Positions 5,854 through 6,595 of a DNA stretch of 6,595 bases are shown here, piece after piece. The DNA comes from Sulfurovum sp. (lineage in GTDB: Bacteria > Campylobacterota > Campylobacteria > Campylobacterales > Sulfurovaceae), in assembly GCA_026983895.1 (NCBI GenBank), contig JALSTF010000247.1, forward strand, positions 1-6,595, written 5' to 3'. The notes under the pieces were generated by a model. It had not been told where the DNA came from. It made no database searches and saw nothing but the letters and a program-made list of their open reading frames with translations. Positions within the stretch are counted from its first letter, which is position 1, and the number at the start of each line of letters is the position of its first letter. The position numbers were made by a program, and so were the translations under genes.

Positions 5854-5881
5854 GTATTTTATCATCATTGAGGTAAAATAC
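5854..5881. promoter_or_regulatory. Mirror-image divergent promoters for fabI and the asparaginase-domain gene
   Basis: The 85-bp divergent gap contains a perfect 8-bp inverted repeat, GTATTTTA (5854-5861) and TAAAATAC (5874-5881), separated by 12 bp. Each arm holds a TAAAAT -10-like box facing outwards: minus strand at 5856-5861 for fabI (leader of about 22 nt) and plus strand at 5874-5879 for the asparaginase-domain gene (leader of about 27 nt). The symmetry could come simply from two similar back-to-back -10 boxes, or could also be a regulator site. Confidence 0.5.
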
Positions 5882-5912
5882 AGGGTATCTTCATCTGCAA
5901 GCAAGGCATAAA

Positions 5913-6404
5913 ATGCAAAAAACACTTATCATCAGTACCGGCGGCACTTTCAACAAGATATACGACCCTGTCGCAGGTGATCTTGTCATCGATACACACT
6001 CGCATGCCGTCAAAGAGATCGCATCCAAATGGCTGTGCGAATTTGAACTGATCAATATCATTGGAAAAGACAGCCTGGATATGACCAATCAGGACAGGCT
6101 TGAACTGCTTTCCGTGGTCACACAGACCAGGCATGAGCATATCATTATCATACACGGTACCGATACCATCCATGTGACGGCGGAATATCTTGCTGATGCA
6201 GAAATAGACAAAAAGATCATTCTGACCGGTGCCATGGTCCCTTACTGTATTGACCCGGTAGAAGCGACGGCCAACCTCTCCTCTGCGTTCGGATATATGG
6301 AAATGCTTGAAGAGCATGGAATATATATTGCAATGCACGGACTTTTCGGTACACATGAAAAGATCATAAAAGAAAAAAGCAGAGGAAAATTCATCAGAAA
6401 ATAG
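5913..6404 (+). CDS. Short single-domain asparaginase-like protein
   Basis: The 163 residues correspond to the N-terminal domain only of type I/II L-asparaginases, which are normally about 320-350 residues. Key elements are present: STGGTFNKIYD at 8-18 (nucleophile-type Thr12; Tyr17 in the place of the mobile-loop Tyr), HGTDTIHVTA at 81-90 (Thr83 and Asp84 of the second triad), LTGAMVPY at 104-111, and a C-terminal stretch FGTHEKIIKEKSRGKF at 145-160 with lysines where the triad Lys is expected. The stop follows a natural family end (RGKF), so this looks like a compact family member and not a broken gene. The C-terminal domain, which in full-length enzymes completes the active site across a dimer, is absent. 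Asparagine hydrolysis is possible but unproven; hydrolysis of another amide is an alternative. The ATG has AAGG at 5903-5906. It is transcribed divergently from fabI. The long minus-strand frame across the gene is a shadow. Confidence 0.82.
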   Translation: MQKTLIISTGGTFNKIYDPVAGDLVIDTHSHAVKEIASKWLCEFELINIIGKDSLDMTNQDRLELLSVVTQTRHEHIIIIHGTDTIHVTAEYLADAEIDKKIILTGAMVPYCIDPVEATANLSSAFGYMEMLEEHGIYIAMHGLFGTHEKIIKEKSRGKFIRK

Positions 6405-6446
6405 TAGAGGAAGAGCAAAGTTCACATTACCTTTATCATTATTTGA

Positions 6447-6452
6447 TATAAT
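6447..6452 (+). promoter_or_regulatory. -10 box (TATAAT) for the downstream lipoprotein gene
   Basis: A perfect TATAAT lies 33 nt before the ATG at 6486, which would give a leader of about 27 nt. An AT-rich stretch precedes it and no firm -35 is visible. The lipoprotein gene is therefore probably transcribed separately from the asparaginase-domain gene that ends 42 bp upstream of the box. Confidence 0.55.
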
Positions 6453-6485
6453 CATAACCAAAATCAACAATAGAGGAAAACAAAC

Positions 6486-6595
6486 ATGAAATTACGAATT
6501 TTGGCAGCAGGGATTGCTGCATTAGTCTTGTCCGGCTGTACGAATTCCATGATATCGCCAACACCTGCTCCGGCTCCCGCTCCTGTAGTAAAGCG
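6486..6595 (+). CDS. Small lipoprotein with Pro-Ala linker, 3'-truncated
   Basis: The window ends inside this gene, leaving 36 full codons. The product begins with a classic lipoprotein signal: MKLR, a hydrophobic core AAGIAALVL and the lipobox LSGC (Cys18). Thr follows the Cys, so outer-membrane sorting is plausible. After Cys comes a short Ser/Asn stretch and then the repetitive linker PTPAPAPAPVV (about 25-35), of the kind that spans the periplasm or tethers a following domain. The start has GAGG at 6473-6476 with suitable spacing. The functional domain lies outside the window, so no role can be given; small outer-membrane lipoproteins, including OmpA-domain and peptidoglycan-associated types, often start like this. 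Confidence 0.8.
   Translation, partial: MKLRILAAGIAALVLSGCTNSMISPTPAPAPAPVVK

Noticed and set aside
5865..6470. 201-codon open frame on the minus strand over the asparaginase-domain gene
   Set aside because: It lies wholly antisense to a gene with clear family motifs, shows no domain logic of its own (Cys-, His- and Phe-rich read-through) and would cover the downstream gene's promoter. It is a shadow.

Overview
The window looks like bacterial chromosome, most likely from a Campylobacterota lineage such as Sulfurovum or Sulfurimonas. This rests on recollected protein resemblance, not on a search. The FabI N-terminus (MIMKGKKG) and its body resemble Campylobacter-type FabI. Base composition is neither strongly AT- nor GC-rich. 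Five genes have a TATAAT-, TACAAT- or TAAAAT-like -10 box placed so that the 5' leader would be about 22-27 nt, with no obvious -35, which suits this phylum. There are no RNA genes, CRISPR arrays, complete insertion sequences or phage genes.

Layout. (1) 2-782, plus strand: the 3' end of a NifX/NifB-type cluster-binding domain protein, then 25 bp later a complete RNA 2',3'-cyclic phosphodiesterase (ThpR, 2H family), probably one transcript. (2) 783-873: a 91-bp convergent gap with no convincing terminator. (3) 874-3630, minus strand: a 918-residue lipoprotein with a helical surface-protein module, an Ig-like DUF5011-type domain, an alpha/beta-hydrolase with a GHSQGG nucleophile elbow, and a C-terminal region that reads as a seven-bladed beta-propeller. 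(4) 3702-4019, minus: a small charged protein built from two copies of one motif. (5) 4070-4828, minus: a SpoU/TrmH-family RNA 2'-O-methyltransferase, RlmB-like. (6) 4868-4978: a REPIN-like element, two inverted REP hairpins each preceded by GTAG. (7) 5000-5827, minus: fabI, enoyl-ACP reductase. (8) 5913-6404, plus, divergent from fabI: a short asparaginase-domain protein. (9) 6486 to the window end, plus: the start of a small lipoprotein with a Pro-Ala linker.

Most genes here are housekeeping or conserved singletons (lipid synthesis, RNA modification, RNA end processing) and do not form one pathway. The four minus-strand genes point the same way, but each has its own plausible -10 box and Shine-Dalgarno sequence, so they look like separate units. 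The accessory material is the large hydrolase-propeller lipoprotein and the REPIN. The lipoprotein is the best candidate for something undescribed: a surface or periplasmic esterase/depolymerase-like enzyme fused to a propeller with a cluster of histidines. Its substrate cannot be read from the sequence.
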